DNA of 64,000 bases. Source: Stromatinia cepivora. Lineage: Eukaryota; Ascomycota; Leotiomycetes; Helotiales; Sclerotiniaceae. The position numbers and the translations under genes are program-made. This document shows positions 9,393 through 19,620 of the stretch, piece by piece. Location of the stretch: the NCBI GenBank assembly GCA_014898415.1, contig RCTD01000010.1, forward strand, positions 1,364,001-1,428,000, read 5' to 3'. Below the pieces are notes generated by a model that was given only the letters and a program-made list of their open reading frames with translations, made no database searches and was not told the origin of the DNA. How positions within the stretch are numbered: the first letter of the stretch is position 1; each line of letters starts with the position of its first letter.

Positions 9393-11684
9393 TCAATCCG
9401 CGGACATCTCATACACCTGGTGTGGACTTTCAGAGCGTAATATTGGCTCAGTCGTACTTCGGTTAGATGAAAGATACTGCTGCAATTTCTGTATCTCCGC
9501 TTGCCTTTGTGCGGTAAGTACAGCAACATCTTTGAGAACTATGTGGGGAGGATCAAAGTTCTCGAGTATGTTTTGTGGACCATCAATAAGAGCTTCGACC
9601 TTAGGTGCAGTCTTATTTCCAGATACGGTCACAAGTGGAGATACTTCATTCTTGACTACATCTCTTGTAGCACCTTCATGGTCATGGCGTAAAGAAAGAG
9701 GAGAGCTTGGCGACAAGCCAGATGACCTTTGAGGTCGGATATATGTTTCACTTCCCCCAGCAGGGAGTTCAGTCCACGATGAAGACTCCAAAAGCTCCTG
9801 TGGCCCAGTCAATGGATCACTTCGATACATGTCATCAAGATCGAGCTCTACTACAGTGTTTTGCTGATATCCATCATCTTCGCTGTTCTCATGCTCGCCG
9901 TAACGGCTCTCCATCTCATCAAGCAGGCCCCGAATGCGGTCTTTACGGCCTTGTGATATATTGGTAGTATCAGAGAATCCAATCATTGCAGCCATCAACA
10001 AGAACCCCCACCCATAGGAGTCTTCTCCTTCATCGTAAAGTTCTGCACCCATTGTAGGCGGCATATCGTAAAGGAATCTATCCGAACTCATCACGTTCCT
10101 TGACGGATGCACCCTTCTTGATGAGCAGTTTAACAACATCGAGATGTCCGGCTTTGGCAGCAATGTATAGAGGCGAGTCCTTGTTTTGTTGATCGCAAAA
10201 GCGCATCCATCCTTAGAGGTTCATTGTAGGATGGTGGTTTCTCCACGGTTTGGACATGCCCGTGTTGACACGCAAGACAAAGGGGTCGATAACCTCCGGA
10301 ATTCCGTTGATCAATTGCGACTCCTTTCCCATAAAGAACTTCTACAATACGCAGAGATCCTTTCGCGGCGGCAATATGAATTGGTCGCCGATTGTCACCC
10401 TTGGTTTCTTTTTCGGCATATGCCCCAGCACTTAGCAGTGACCTAAAATCGATAGTTTGTTTAAAGTTTATGTCTTGTCATCGCTTCAATCGATTAATGG
10501 TAGGAGATTTGGGCCAGCGGACTTTACCCGGTCAGGACTAGGTAATAGGCTAGCAGCACTGAGAGAGTTAATTTTCCCAAGTCGAGTGGGCCAAAATTTC
10601 TTCCTCCGAGAACCATGGAGTCTATCCTCCTGCCGTAATGATTCTTCAGAGGAGGAGGAAGAGGAAAGCCACCTTTTAACTGTAGGTTCTGACTTGGTAA
10701 AATCCGAGGTAACGCTTCGACTACGATATATATTAAAATTATTGAATTCTAGTAACAGATTTGTTTGAACGAGGTAAGGTCGTGTGTCCAAACTAGGGCG
10801 ATGGTCTAATGATGCTGGAGATCGTGGCATAGACTGAGTGATGCCTGTTTCATAACCTTCATCAGCACTGGTGGTATTCCCCGTTGCTGGCTTTCGGTGA
10901 ATCAACGCGGGCAGCTGGTTTGCATGTGCGAGACCTCGAGTTCCCCTCGCTGAATTCATATTATTATATGGGCGAGACTCTTGTAGTGCGCGATCAAAGT
11001 CAAAAACTGTTCCTCCAATACTGCTCCCCAACATAGATTGGCGTGCGCCCCCCGAAATCCGTGATGCTGCGGAACTCTCACGTAGTGATTTTGTATCATC
11101 CACAACCTTTTGTATTAATGTTTTATTCTCTTTGATTTCCAACAGAGATTTTAGGTTCCTGCATCCCGACTATTGTTTATGATGCATTAGCCACAGTAGT
11201 AAAAGCTAGACATTAGGAGCCTTGCCATTGTCCTGCCATGAGTGGAAGCTGTAATGCTTGTGCTTGGTCGTGTAATTCTGTCTTCGTGGGCCTTCATGGT
11301 ACCTTCATTCCACGCCGCTGCCACCCTCTCTCTCATCCCAAGAACAATTGACATTCCATCGCTTGAGTCTCTGGTAGCTACAGTGAGATCGAAGACTTTT
11401 TCGGAAAGTACATCAATCGCCGCCTGGCATCCGTCGAGTGCGACATGAAGTCCATCCATGAACTGCCTTTCTTTTGGGGAATCATGCGAATTGGACTCGG
11501 CCCAATCTCTTATTTGAGAAACTGCAGCTTTGATTGTGGATAATTTGCTGATTATAAGGCGAATCGTTGTATCTGCATCTTTGAACTTCCCCCTCAGAGT
11601 GTGGAGGCCTTGAATTGTCGTCCCGATGAATTGAGCGATCTGCAGGGCCGATGCTGCAACACCAAGAACAGTTACGGGATCCAT
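9393..11684 (-). pseudogene. decayed NACHT/ankyrin-type protein gene (N-terminal fungal domain plus ankyrin repeats)
   Basis: The N-terminus (ATG at 11684) reads M-D-P-V-T-V-L-G-V-A-A-S-A-L-Q-I-A-Q-F, typical of the alpha-helical N-terminal domain found before NACHT or ankyrin regions in fungal proteins. The ORF then leaves frame near 11285, where H-D-Q-A-Q-A-L-Q-L continues in another frame. A Ser-rich linker ORF covers 10486-11142. A possible intron (GTAAAG to TTTTAG) joins it to ankyrin repeats near 10450-10230 (R-R-P-I-H-I-A-A-A-K-G, Y-R-P-L-C-L-A-C-Q-H-G-H). Frame is lost again near 10220. The next repeat (D-S-P-L-Y-I-A-A-K-A-G-H-L) hits a TAG near 10078. The C-terminal ORF to 9393 resumes in yet another frame at the end of an ankyrin unit. 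At least three frame breaks and one stop argue for a pseudogene. Proteins of this architecture are often linked to fungal self/non-self recognition. Confidence 0.65.
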
Positions 11685-12249
11685 TATAGATCAGCTGATC
11701 GCTATGATAAACTCCAAGTGCAAATGAGGCTATTCATTAAAAATTATGACGACCGAACATGCAGAAAGCCCGTGGAAAGGCGCGGTGGTTACCACAAGAA
11801 CTAATCCAAGACATGAAACTCGGGATGATGACAAAGATTGAAGAAACATATCCAATCAATTTTGCAATAAATGCTGAAAGTAACTGGGCAAAGTTTTGCA
11901 AACACGGCAGCCAGCTGTCATTTTGATATTTATCATCTTGGAAATATCGTTTATGGTGCCTGTGCAGGACTTTTCCGAGAAGTATTCGTAATGATCACCA
12001 CATCGTTCTCGGTGAGCAAACCGGGAGGCATTTCCAGTACTTCAACAAAAAACGAAAGTCTGCGAAGTATGCTTTTACCACAGTGTGAGAGTGTGAGTGA
12101 CCTCACCAAGACATCGTTGATCTAAACATCATGTCAGCTTGGACGTGCTAGACCAAACTAAAATTTGATAAGGCCACTGCATTCACAACTACGCTTCCTC
12201 ATGTCAGACATAACTTATATAACTTCAAATATCACTACAAACTACCTTA
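11685..12249. other. intergenic, no gene seen
   Basis: Upstream flank of the decayed ankyrin gene. No gene supported; composition turns AT-rich towards the MITE beginning at 12250. Confidence 0.4.
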
Positions 12250-12781
12250 GGCTTATTTGGCAGCAAAAAATATACTACCATTAATGATATTGAAAATGTA
12301 ATATTTGAATATCGATCACTTTTCTGTTTGACAGAATTTTCAATAATAACAAATAAATAATAATATCTGAATATTACCATCGATTCTTATATAAAATTTT
12401 GAATAATAAAATATAGAAAATAAAACGTTTTGCTATTAATTATTCAACAATTTATAATATTTATTATATGATTTCAAAATTGAAAATATAATATTTTTTT
12501 TTGTATCGAATTATTAAAAATAAAAAAATTTACAAGTTTCTAATAATTATTACATCTTTTTCAAATTAAAATTTTATCATTGTAATAGTATTTAATATTT
12601 CTTCAAATTTAAAGATCAAATGAAAATCAAATATATTATATTTAAATAATAATATATATTTTGCTGCCAAACAAAATATACAAGATTCACTAATAGTATT
12701 TGAATACTATCATTCAATTATAATATCTGAATATTATAAATATTTTGAATGGTAATATATTTTTTGCTATCAAACAAGTCC
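12250..12781. mobile_element. AT-rich MITE, TA target duplication
   Basis: A 532-bp segment bounded by imperfect terminal inverted repeats of about 25 bp. The left end reads GGCTTATTTGGCAGC; the right end in reverse reads GGACTTGTTTGATAGC; both continue AAAAAATAT. A TA dinucleotide flanks each side (12248-12249 and 12782-12783). There is no ORF of any size and the interior is very AT-rich. A further inverted copy of the terminal motif (GCTGCCAAACAAAATAT) sits inside near 12665, so the element may be rearranged or contain a nested relative. TA duplication suggests mobilisation by a Tc1/mariner-type transposase (inference). Confidence 0.65.
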
Positions 12782-12816
12782 TAATTCACTAATATTCAAA
12801 ACATTGATTGTATATA

Positions 12817-13271
12817 CAGTTACTAGCGCACTACTACTAGCCCAATGGCCTTTTCACACCAAAACTCAATTATTTTAAAAAATCATAATAATTTCGATTT
12901 CAATTAAAATATAATTTAAATTCAGAAATTGTATTATTTTGAATTGTATAAATAATTAAAAATTGATGAATTATTTTTTAAATTTTTTTGGATATAATAT
13001 AATCAAGTTTCAAAGTTATTAAATAGAATTTTGATTTGATTTTTGTAGTAAAATGAATAAGATTTGAAAAATTGTAATTCAAAATTATGAAATTTTGTTT
13101 ATTGGTAAATGAAATTTATAGAAATTAGAAATATAGAATCTTCAAATGATAATCTTTAAAAAGTTATAAGGATTTTCTTTCAAAATATATAATTATTTTA
13201 ATATAAATAAATGAAAAGAGTGAGTTTTGTTGTAAAAAGGGCCTGTGGCTAGTAGGAGTGCACGGTTACTG
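12817..13271. mobile_element. MITE with long inverted repeats, Tc1/mariner type
   Basis: A 455-bp AT-rich segment with imperfect inverted repeats of about 50 bp. The left end begins CAGTTACTAGCGCAC; the right end in reverse begins CAGTAACCGTGCAC. Both then share a CTACTAG core, GGCC-rich bases and CAAAACTCA. TA flanks both sides (12815-12816 and 13272-13273). The end CAGTAACCGTGCAC is closely similar to the right end of the Tc1-like element at 50138-51516, which begins CAATAACCGTGCAC, so the two probably belong to related families. No coding capacity. Confidence 0.7.
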
Positions 13272-13273
13272 TA

Positions 13274-14081
13274 CCAAGTCGAAATATTTGAGCTCGATTC
13301 AAGACAAGTTTGAGGGTCTAAGTTGGCGCATATCATTGCATACTTTCGCTATGAATCAAGTTCATCCATGAGGTACTGGGCACTCGGCAGTGGAGGATAC
13401 ATCAGAACTCCTCTCTTTACTCCTCGTATGAGACAAATTTCTTCGTAAAATATCCCTCATTTCTCGTTCTGCTAGTAGTTCTTGCTCTCCAACCCACTGC
13501 CCTATGATTCCCACCAGGATACCAGACGAGTGTCCGGGATTAGGGAAAGGGTCAGACATTCCGGCTTGATGCTCAATTGGACAAGGCTGTCGAAGATATA
13601 TGATACCACTCCTACTTCCCACTCTCTGTCAGTCACTGCTAACGCGGGAGGTTACTGCTTTTTCTCCGGCGTGTTTTACCCCTCTCAGTTAGCAAGGAAC
13701 TCATAGTCGAATTGGAGTCATAAAGTCATTGGATTCAATATAAACATACCAGCCCTTGATTCTGAAAATCTATATCGGGTCCTAATTTTTGGTGGTGAAG
13801 CTTCCACTTATGTTTTAGGTATCCATCTCGTCTCAGTATGGCATCGTAGAATCACATTAATGTCAAATCTAATGAAGATACATAATAAATATCTCTCCAG
13901 ATGCCTTGGACAATTGGTGTAGATCATTAAAGCATATTATGAAAATTCAGATCATCGAATACTTGTATTGGGTCACTGACCAGCGATTACAGATTTGTCT
14001 TATTGGATTAAGTATTGCGAATACCCTAACTCATTGAACACCAAACACCTCGAATGAATTTCCTCACTTTCCCAAATCTGC
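13274..14081. other. intergenic with an unassigned minus-strand ORF at 13362-13622
   Basis: The only candidate is an 86-aa minus-strand ORF at 13362-13622, containing M-S-D-P-F-P-N-P-G-H-S-S-G and a charged E-R-E-M-R-D-I-L-R-R-N segment. It looks more like a fragment of a larger protein than random translation, but no domain is recognised. The rest shows no gene. Confidence 0.3.
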
Positions 14082-15008
14082 TTAACAAGTATATTCATTC
14101 CTTGGTAGCTCAACTACCCAGTGCTCGTCAATATCCTCCGCTTTTATGAATCTCTCTGCGTCCTCTACCTTATGCCATCTAAAGCCTGATTCAAAATCGA
14201 CCGAGTAGTACACATATGGGCCTAGATGACCATGATCTTCGAGGTGTTCTTGCAGCGCCTTGTTCCAACAGCCGCTATACAGATCATCCGGCATATCAAT
14301 TCTTCCAATGTAAATAATTTCCTGTCCGTAAGCATTTCTAAAACCCAGCATCCCCAAACAACGATGATAGAGCGCCCACCAGAAGTGGAAAGTGTCGTCA
14401 TTGTCATTAGTAATGAAGGCAAACACAATAACAACAAGTAAATCTCTGACATCCCCGGTCTTATGGCACATTGTGGAGAGACAGTGATTAATGTATATGT
14501 CGGGATTACTCGTATGTCGAGTGTGAGGGCTACTGTTGAAGAACTCGAACCAAAAAATAGGGTCCTGGGTGAGATCAAAGAATAGATCGGGATGGGTGAA
14601 CGGTATTTGGATGTCTAGATAGTATAACTCGCTGAATTTGACGGTACAACACTTTACGACATAACCTTTGGGAGCGGGGGTGGGAGCAGAATCGGGTTCA
14701 TCTACTACCATCGTATCTTCTGTGGTTGGTTCGTTACTGATGTTCATGATATCGGTAGTAGCGTCGCTCAGGGTAGAAGAGGAGGCACGACTTGTTAGAA
14801 TGGTAAGGTCGACGAAAGGTGTATCATCCTTCAATTCGTTGTTCGACGACATTTCAACGCTTTCAATGTGGTCAAAGGCTGGTGTAGAGACTGTATAGGG
14901 AGAATTGGGAGAGGATCCGGCACTTGATTTGGATTGTTTGTTGCCAAGATTTTTGAAATGCACCTCTAACTCATCATCAGTATCGACGGAAAGCTTGCGC
15001 TTAGCCAT
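14082..15008 (-). CDS. unrecognised 308-aa protein
   Basis: Single-exon ORF from ATG at 15008. The first about 110 residues start M-A-K-R-K-L-S and are Ser/Thr/Asp-rich and probably disordered. From about residue 113 the composition becomes that of a folded, aromatic-rich domain (V-V-K-C-C-T-V-K-F, then many F, W and Y, with F-H-F-W-W-A-L-Y-H-R-C and D-L-F-F-D-L-T-Q-D). The end is W-V-V-E-L-P-R-N-E-Y-T-C. No signal peptide or clear membrane span. I do not recognise the family. The basic K-R-K near the start could serve nuclear import (inference). The plus-strand and other-frame ORFs inside it are shadows. The gene appears intact. Confidence 0.65.
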   Translation of the reverse strand: MAKRKLSVDTDDELEVHFKNLGNKQSKSSAGSSPNSPYTVSTPAFDHIESVEMSSNNELKDDTPFVDLTILTSRASSSTLSDATTDIMNISNEPTTEDTMVVDEPDSAPTPAPKGYVVKCCTVKFSELYYLDIQIPFTHPDLFFDLTQDPIFWFEFFNSSPHTRHTSNPDIYINHCLSTMCHKTGDVRDLLVVIVFAFITNDNDDTFHFWWALYHRCLGMLGFRNAYGQEIIYIGRIDMPDDLYSGCWNKALQEHLEDHGHLGPYVYYSVDFESGFRWHKVEDAERFIKAEDIDEHWVVELPRNEYTC

Positions 15009-18000
15009 GGCTAGTATATTCCAGAAGAACCTCGGGCTTGTTTGTTAGAAGTTATGAAGAACTTCGGAATGGCAAAGTGAATTTTTGCTTACAGTAACAG
15101 TTCGAATTGCGTGAATATACCCCTCAAGAGCTTGAATGCTTATCTAAGTTATTTTGAAAGTCGACGTGTTCAGACTCTGCGTGAGTGATCGAAGTTTAAA
15201 ATATATCCAAAGGTGTGTCTGTAAAGAGCGCGTCGGAGCCAGGTATGATATTGATTGATCTGAAAAAACAAACTGGAATCGTTATTAATCTTTGTGAGAT
15301 TGTTGTAAAATTGATTGTCCAAATGTAAAGAGGAGTAATTGTTTGTTGGTATTGAGCTAGTTTGTGAGCAAAGTAGGGTTCTTGAATCAATATATAGATA
15401 AATATCATCGGTACGGTGTCCACTATAGACCCGTTGCTAGGTGAGTTGCCATGATTAACTAAGGATGTTAGCTTTACACTAATGTCAATATTGGCCATTG
15501 ACAAAACTCTAGAACAGTGAATGATCTCATTCAGATTTTCTCAATCTTAGTTTCAGGCTTGTTTATCTGCAAATAGCGGTAACAGTTCCTGTGGTATCAT
15601 GGATACTTTCCATAAAAAGTGACCAGGTCCACGGAGGTAACATCATCAAATGATGGAATTGTTCCAGTTTGCTGCATTGTTTGGACCATGTTATCATTTG
15701 GAAGAGATCTCTTTCCAACTTCTTTTCCTTCGGCCTGCCGGTTGATTTTGTATCAGATTGAAATAGGTAGATAAAGCGTATGGAATTCTGTATGCAGATA
15801 GCAAACTACAAAGGATGAAGCTAAGTAGAGATGTGTATGTACTAGTGTATAAGCTACCACTGGCGTACAAGCTAGCATTAGCTTAGGGCTGGCCTGTACT
15901 CTTAATCAAGAAAAGCCCAATTTCAAGCCACCAAGGAGATCGAAGCGGATGTTTATCTGAGATTCAGAGTCAATTTTTTGCTTACGTTTACATTTTGCTG
16001 AATCAATCTCCCAATTTTTTGACGGCGCTGTTCAAAGGAATATGGATGGATGTCACTATTCTCAAATGCCGCGACAGAATTGAAGCGGTCTTTCTGAATT
16101 TGGGTTAGAACAACGGCGAAGAGAACATTTATTGAGTCATCCATGAGATAGTTCTCGCATCATTAAGCTATTAATGGCCAATATTGTGTTTGGATAATGG
16201 ATATGCGGTTGAAAATCATGGACAAGGGATTGCATCCTCATATCATGTAGTCGCTCACCACAACTAGCCTCAAGCTCACAACCTTTCTCCAGTTTTCTCC
16301 CCACGTCTAGCGACAAAGGGCCAATCTGCTTATATACACTTCAGAGTTATGCGGGACACCGGCTCTGTGGCTCGGTGTGGAAGAGAAGTAAATGCATGAT
16401 TCGCTAGAGTTCCTGAGATCCATAATTCACAGACCCAGACGAGCAATCTGACTCCATGTACTCCTAGTTTAGACCAGTATTCTCCATGCAGTAGACACTT
16501 TCCCGATCCAGAAAAAGCAAGCATCCTTCGCACTCCTATATAAAAGTCACCCAAAGTTGAGCTTAATTTCTTCCTTCCAACATCGAAAAATGACACTGGA
16601 GAAAGAAACGGCAAGGTGGACAGCATTAGCAAGCACGCTCACTACTCATGCCAATTTTTGCAGCCCAACCCTACCTTTGAAGATCTGTACATGGAAGATG
16701 TTAAAAACCAACATTGCGTCGCCGAGGGATGACCTGTGTTATGCCTCTCATGTCGTCTGGACCCTGAATTGGCGGCGACATAGCATCTCGAAATATTGAT
16801 TATCCGTCCATCCTGGTTGCCTAGTAATATTTTACTCCCGGAAACGTATAGCTTATGTCGTAGTGAGACTTTTCACCGTGAGTCAAAATCCATGCTGTCA
16901 CCATCTTATATCATTCTTCATCTCATCTCCCAAGGCCCCAAAACCGACAACACCCAAAATCTTATCTCGCATCAGGCCAAAACTCCCTCTTCCCCTACTT
17001 TCGCAATTTCTCAATTCCACCAGCCCCGAAGCCAACAAACGAGCATTCGTCCCAAGGTTTTCCCTGCATCTAGATCTTTTGCCAATTCTCCCTTTGTCCT
17101 TCCCACCCTTCAAATTCCTCCTTCACATAACCAAACTAGTAAGATATGGCAAAACTTTATAGATTTGTCACCTCCTTTTTGCATATTCCCAACTCCACAT
17201 AAACTTAAACTCCACATCCCGTAAACCAAAAATTATCTTCCGCCAAAAAACAAGTGAACACCAACTTTGTCCTCCTCCCTCCCTCCATTTTCTTCACAAT
17301 CCAACCATAAAACTAAAGAAATCCGCCCCCTTCCACTCTCAACTATCTTTAAACAGAATGGCTCAGATACGATACAAGGAACTTCTCCCCACTTGCACAT
17401 GTCGAACTACGAAATCCCACACCTTTAGCCCAAAAAGTTAGGGCCGTTTTACTCTCGTCTCGAGAGAGATGCATCCATCTTGTTCCATCTAATTTCTTCT
17501 CACACTTTCAAAGTCTGCGACTAACAAATAACAAGAACAGTAACGCTCTCTCTGTCGTTAAACACTTCACCCACTTCATCTTAATTCGAATTCCCCAGAA
17601 TTTTCTAGCATGATGGATCATCAATGTCAGCAGTTCTCCGCACGCAAAACAACACTTCTTCAACTACCTTCATCGTGGAGTTTGCTCAAAAGTTATCGTT
17701 TATATAACCGTGTGACGCAGCCAAAACTTTCCGGATAGTGGGGATGGGAATGGAGGGGGTGGAGAAGAATGATTCACAAATACGAGCAATGGCCCCAGAG
17801 TCACTCCACCCAGAGTACTCCGTTATCAGGGATACTCACCTGGCTGTTACGAATGGGTGGATGTCGAACCCCTCTCCAAACCCCGCTCTTATTCACCACA
17901 TGCTCTCAAGCAAAATCTTTGTGTTGTAGTGCAGACTTCGATTCATAAGATTTCTAATATTCCTAATCCATCCTACCTCAAGCCTCCAACTACTCCACCC

Positions 18001-18369
18001 ATATATACAAAGAAAACATTAACGAGCTGACGCCCTAATGCCCGCCTCGTCATATCAACATCCAATATCAATTCCAGCCACCCATTAAACTCCTATTCAT
18101 TACCCAAACCATCCATAATTATCAAGCTTCCTAAGCATGCGCCTGTTCCGTTTATCCAGGAGTACCTGCCTCACCCTTCTCATCTATTTCTCGTCCCAAA
18201 CGAGGTTCTTCGTCCACGACCTGGTGTTATTCGTGATCTGTTGGCCTGCAGATTTGTGTGTGGTTGCGTCGCCGTGTGATGCACGAAATTCATGCACATC
18301 TCCAACAGCCGCTCTGACGTCTAAATGATACGCAGATATGCTTTGCTAGTTTCTCCCAACTAATAGCAT
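15009..18369. other. gene-poor stretch of 3.4 kb
   Basis: No gene is convincing. A possible remnant lies at 16590-16790 on the plus strand: an ATG ORF, then after a TTTTTGCAG acceptor-like site a frame reading P-N-P-T-F-E-D-L-Y-M-E-D and later L-C-L-S-C, broken by TGA. The segment 16900-17340 is strongly pyrimidine/A-biased on the plus strand, like a fungal promoter or leader, but no gene follows it directly. Other ORFs are short and overlap in several frames. Confidence 0.35.
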
Positions 18370-19620
18370 TCATTGAACCACCAAATTCTCATATCCCGAC
18401 CTCTCTAAACCACCAACAGCTTTCTCAACCCTCCCATAAGCACCCCCAAGTTCCGTCACCCTCCCTTCCACAAACCCTACAAATCTTCTTAGACAAAGTC
18501 TCTCACTCCTACTCGGCAACCCCATCATTAATCTTTCATCTCCACAACTCCCTACTATCCCCGCTCTCAGAACTTCATCTAATCTTCTTTGCATCGAAAT
18601 ATCGTCTCTGAGGATTTGCAGAGCTTCCTTCATTTTGGCCTGCACTTCTAACTTCAACTGATTTCTCGAAATTTCAATAGCTTCCGGGCTGGGTGTACGT
18701 TCGCTTGTTTCCGAAGGTGATTCCGCAGATGGTGTCTCAGTCTCGACACCGGAATCCCGTCTTTGACTCGAAAAAATCGCTTCCATAGCTTCACCTAACA
18801 CACTCCTACTCCTCCTCACTAATCCCATCTTATGAATCATCGTCTTGCCGACCAATTCCCTCAACTTTGTTAGTGTAATGATAATCAATTCCTTGGTATC
18901 ATCACTCAGTTTTCTCGTCCTCCATATTGCCATTTCCTTCTTGCCGAATAAAAAGGCCAGGTTCGTGGAGAACCGTGTAGTTAATAATTCTTGGTATTCG
19001 AGTAGCAGCATAGCTTTATTGATGCGGCGGATGAGGTGTAAAGTGGGGGGTGGTAGCGACGTTGATAGCGATGATGAGGAGGCGCTGGTAAAGGAAAAAT
19101 AGCCGGAATCGGAACAATCGAGCTTCTGGTCGCCATTGACGGATCTTCGAAGGGGGGATGCAAGTTCCGGAAAGGGAAATGGTAAGGAGGAAATTTGAAT
19201 TCGGGTATAGTCTATTGGCTCATGCGTGTCGAGACATGGAACATCGGTGGTGGTGGTGAGAGCTGGTAGGTCCTGTGGGGTTTCCATGATAACTTCATCG
19301 TTCACTGGTGATAAGCTGCGAGAATTAGGTGTAAAGTCCTTGGGAGATGAGTGAACAGAGAATCGACGCAAAATTTTCTGAATCGTTTTTCGTCGAGGTC
19401 TTCTGGTTGCATTAGGTGATGGTTCGACAGAAGGATGACTCGAATCCTTGTCCTCGTGTTCTTCGATAACCGTACTCGAAATAATAACTTCTTCCGATAT
19501 AGAAGGTGGTGATGAAGCAGACTTTGAAGTAGTGACATCAATAGTATTCATATCTTTCCCAGCCAGAGGTAACGAATGTGACGAGGAAAATAATTGGGAA
19601 AGACGGCGTGTAAGAGGCAT
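18370..19620 (-). CDS. unrecognised Ser-rich protein of 416 aa with C-terminal helical region
   Basis: Single-exon ORF. It extends upstream to 19689 only through a GTG; the first ATG, giving M-P-L-T-R-R-L-S-Q-L-F, is at 19620 and is taken as the start. Residues 1-180 are Ser/Pro/Thr-rich with basic patches (R-R-P-R-R-K-T). Residues about 195-280 and 310-416 look helical and folded, including L-L-E-Y-Q-E-L-L-T-T-R and N-L-A-F-L-F-G-K-K-E-M-A-I-W-R. The C-terminal part has repeated Arg/Glu heptads. No signal peptide or catalytic motif. It resembles the many fungus-specific regulatory-looking proteins with disordered N-termini, but I cannot name a family. A very long gene-free leader lies upstream. 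Confidence 0.7.
   Translation of the reverse strand: MPLTRRLSQLFSSSHSLPLAGKDMNTIDVTTSKSASSPPSISEEVIISSTVIEEHEDKDSSHPSVEPSPNATRRPRRKTIQKILRRFSVHSSPKDFTPNSRSLSPVNDEVIMETPQDLPALTTTTDVPCLDTHEPIDYTRIQISSLPFPFPELASPLRRSVNGDQKLDCSDSGYFSFTSASSSSLSTSLPPPTLHLIRRINKAMLLLEYQELLTTRFSTNLAFLFGKKEMAIWRTRKLSDDTKELIIITLTKLRELVGKTMIHKMGLVRRSRSVLGEAMEAIFSSQRRDSGVETETPSAESPSETSERTPSPEAIEISRNQLKLEVQAKMKEALQILRDDISMQRRLDEVLRAGIVGSCGDERLMMGLPSRSERLCLRRFVGFVEGRVTELGGAYGRVEKAVGGLERSGYENLVVQ

Noticed and set aside
12248..12783. TTA/TAA target duplication (PIF/Harbinger) for the first MITE
   Set aside because: Left flank is TTA and right flank is TAA, which are not direct repeats; TA is the only shared duplication.
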